Shown here: one piece after another, positions 62,437 through 64,000 of the stretch | Position numbering within the stretch: the first letter of the stretch is position 1 | How the letters are laid out: every line of letters starts with the position of its first letter | Assembly: GCF_001426245.1 (NCBI RefSeq) | Contig: NZ_LMCM01000001.1 | Span: forward strand, 808,625 to 872,624 | Direction of reading: 5' to 3' | Length of the DNA: 64,000 nt | DNA from: Phycicoccus sp. Root101 | Lineage (GTDB): Bacteria > Actinomycetota > Actinomycetes > Actinomycetales > Dermatophilaceae | Made by a program: the position numbers and the translations under genes | The notes under the pieces: generated by a model | What the model saw: only the letters and a program-made list of their open reading frames with translations | Database searches by the model: none | What the model was told of the DNA's origin: nothing

Positions 62437-63749
62437 CAGCGGAGGAACCCTTCGTAGTGACGCTGCTGGAGCTGGCTCTCGATCTGCTTCACCGTCTCCA
62501 GGCCGACGCCGACGATGATGAGGATCGACGTGCCACCGAACGGGAAGTTCGAGTTGGCGCCGACGGCCACGAGCGCGATGAGCGGGATGAGCGAGATGAG
62601 GCCCAGGTAGATGGCCCCGGGGACCGTGATGCGGGTGAGCACGTAGTCGAGGTACTCGGCCGTGGGTCGCCCGGCGCGGATACCTGGGATGAAGCCGCCG
62701 TAGCGCTTCATGTTGTCGGCGACCTCGACGGGGTTGAACGTGATCGACACGTAGAAGAACGTGAAGAACAGGATGAGGCCGACGTACATCAGCATGTAGA
62801 TCGGGTGGTCTCCCCTGGTGAGGTTCTGGTCGATCCACGTCACCCAGCCGGGCTGGTTCCCGGTGGTCGACCTGTTGAACTGTGCCAGCAGCGTCGGCAG
62901 CGCGAGCAGCGACGAGGCGAAGATCACGGGGATGACGCCGGCCATGTTGACCTTGAGCGGGATGTAGGTGGACGTACCGCCATACATCTGGCGCCCGACC
63001 TGGCGCTTGGCGTACTGCACCGGGATGCGTCGCTGGCTCTGCTCGACGAAGACGACGAGGGCGATGATGAGGAACCCGAGCAGGATCACGCCGATGAAGA
63101 CGTCCCAGCGGCCGTCCTGCTGCTGGATGGCCCACAGCGAGCTGGGGAAGCTCGAGGCGATCGAGGTGAAGATCAGCAGCGACATGCCGTTGCCGATGCC
63201 CTTGTCGGTGATGAGCTCACCGAGCCACATGACGACACCGGTGCCGGCGGTCATGGTGAGCACCATGATGACCAGGGTCGGGATCGAGTCGTCGGGCAGG
63301 ATGCTCGTGCACTGGGGGCCGAAGAGGGCCGAGGGGTTCTGCGCGAAGGTGATCAGCGTCGAGGACTGCAGGATCGCCAGGCCGATGGTGAGGTAACGCG
63401 TGTACTGCGTCATCTTCGTCTGGCCCTGCTGGCCCTCCTTCTTGAGGGCCTCGAACCGCGGGATGACCACGGTGAGGAGCTGCACGATGATGCTCGCGGT
63501 GATGTACGGCATGATCCCGAGCGCGAAGATCGACAGCTGCAGGAGCGCGCCACCGCTGAAGAGGTTGGCCAGGCCCAGCACGCCGGTCGTCGCGTCGGCA
63601 CCCTTGATGCACGCCTGCACGGCGGTGTAGCTGACGCCCGGGACGGGCACGTGCGAACCCATCCGGAAGATGAGCACGATGGCGAGCGTGAAGAGCAGCT
63701 TCCTGCGCAGGTCCGGCGTCTTGAACGCACGGGTGAAGGCGGTGAGCAC
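62436..63749 (-). CDS. secY: Preprotein translocase channel subunit SecY
   Basis: This 437-residue channel protein has ten membrane helices. It starts at GTG 63749 behind a perfect AGGAGG at 63753-63758. Recognisable parts are the plug region VPVPGVSYTAV, FALGIMPYITASIIVQLLTV, the cytoplasmic loop with IPVQYAKRQVGRQMYGGTST and PLKVNMAGVIPVIFASSLLA, and the C-terminal helix with ETVKQIESQLQQRHYEGFLR. It follows rplO, but an intrinsic terminator intervenes. Confidence 0.98.
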   Translation of the reverse strand: MLTAFTRAFKTPDLRRKLLFTLAIVLIFRMGSHVPVPGVSYTAVQACIKGADATTGVLGLANLFSGGALLQLSIFALGIMPYITASIIVQLLTVVIPRFEALKKEGQQGQTKMTQYTRYLTIGLAILQSSTLITFAQNPSALFGPQCTSILPDDSIPTLVIMVLTMTAGTGVVMWLGELITDKGIGNGMSLLIFTSIASSFPSSLWAIQQQDGRWDVFIGVILLGFLIIALVVFVEQSQRRIPVQYAKRQVGRQMYGGTSTYIPLKVNMAGVIPVIFASSLLALPTLLAQFNRSTTGNQPGWVTWIDQNLTRGDHPIYMLMYVGLILFFTFFYVSITFNPVEVADNMKRYGGFIPGIRAGRPTAEYLDYVLTRITVPGAIYLGLISLIPLIALVAVGANSNFPFGGTSILIIVGVGLETVKQIESQLQQRHYEGFLR

Positions 63750-63840
63750 AGGTCCTCCTGGGTGACGCGGGCCGAGCGGCACGCGGTGAGACGGTCAGGC
63801 AATCCTAGGCACGATACCCCGACCGATGGTGAGGGGTGTG

Positions 63841-63895
63841 CATGCAAAACAGGTATGCCGCGGGCTCACCTTCTGCGGTGAGCCCGCGGCATACC
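63841..63895 (-). terminator. Intrinsic terminator between rplO and secY
   Basis: GGTATGCCGCGGGCTCACC (63852-63870) pairs exactly with 63877-63895 around TTCTGC: a 19-bp stem. On the minus strand it is followed by TGTTTTGC, a short U-tract. It begins 15 bases after the rplO stop. A TAGGAT hexamer (63807-63802 on the minus strand) downstream could be the -10 of a separate secY promoter. Confidence 0.8.
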
Positions 63896-63910
63896 GTGGA
63901 GCTGGGTGGA

Positions 63911-64000
63911 TCAGGCGGAGGTGACCGAGCCGCCGGCGGCCTCGATCTTCTCCTTGGCGCTGGCCGAGAACTTGTCAGCGGTCACGGAGACCTTGACGCT
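63911..64000 (-). CDS. rplO: 50S ribosomal protein L15, C-terminal part
   Basis: The last 29 codons are visible, encoding SVKVSVTADKFSASAKEKIE, AAGGSVTSA and the stop at 63911. This is the conserved L15 C-terminus (VxxxKFSxxAxxxIExAGG). The 5' part lies outside the window. L15 directly upstream of secY is the universal order. Confidence 0.9.
   Translation of the reverse strand, partial: SVKVSVTADKFSASAKEKIEAAGGSVTSA

Overview
This window looks like a chromosomal segment of a high-GC Gram-positive actinobacterium. The evidence is GTG and TTG starts, strong third-position G/C, ANTAR regulators, a DUF4245 gene beside xseAB and glpX, a C+ type L36, and the gene order rplO-secY-adk-map-infA-rpmJ-rpsM-rpsK-rpsD-rpoA-rplQ. 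A family such as Intrasporangiaceae would fit, but that is inference from gene content. No rRNA, tRNA or CRISPR array is visible.

Bases 1-18,500 are accessory and loosely packed. They hold the 3' part of a CaCA cation exchanger, a large-subunit catalase (katE), an APC permease, a GAF-ANTAR regulator, an unusual pair of a MetV/MetF-like protein and a SAM methyltransferase, a frameshifted PAS-ANTAR regulator, two small genes of 40 and 54 codons, a DUF2795 protein, YihY and AI-2E family membrane proteins, and a GAF/HATPase (RsbW-like) regulator. Base composition is visibly less GC-rich between about 7 and 12.6 kb. The block ends at a tyrosine integrase divergent from an excisionase-like HTH gene and a Cys-rich partner, next to core gene ychF. 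I read this as a stress/sensory island, partly decaying.

Bases 18,500-38,500 are compact housekeeping and metabolism: ychF, a thioesterase, a GNAT-NUDIX fusion, rmuC, a P450, ispH, two DoxX genes around a TetR gene with a palindromic operator, xseAB, DUF4245, glpX, a PfkB kinase, class I fumarase, beta-carbonic anhydrase, ohr, lhgO, a YtrA-type GntR/ABC operon and glmM. Translational coupling is common (ATGA or GTGA overlaps).

Bases 38,500-64,000 carry ribosomal and translation genes on the minus strand (rpsI, rplM; then truA; then rplQ back to rplO). The usual actinobacterial string rplQ-truA-rplM-rpsI-glmM is interrupted twice. About 14.7 kb separates truA from rplM and carries a regulator/MFS pair, an LmeA-like protein, a 1,935-residue secreted amylase-pullulanase, a divergent secreted alpha-amylase, an ABC-F ATPase, a secreted TIM-barrel protein and a TetR/cupin pair. 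An oppositely oriented MFS gene separates rplQ from truA. The two amylolytic enzymes share an intergenic region with MalR-like and CRP-like sites, so they are probably co-regulated for starch use.

The strongest non-coding signals are four GTGCAC/GTGCAA elements spaced exactly 13 bp apart before the regulator at 39,981, a candidate alpha-operon leader RNA before rpsM (60,245-60,376), a candidate L13 leader (39,780-39,832), a U-tract terminator between rplO and secY, and a family of long hairpins sharing a GTATG(G/C)CGCG arm.
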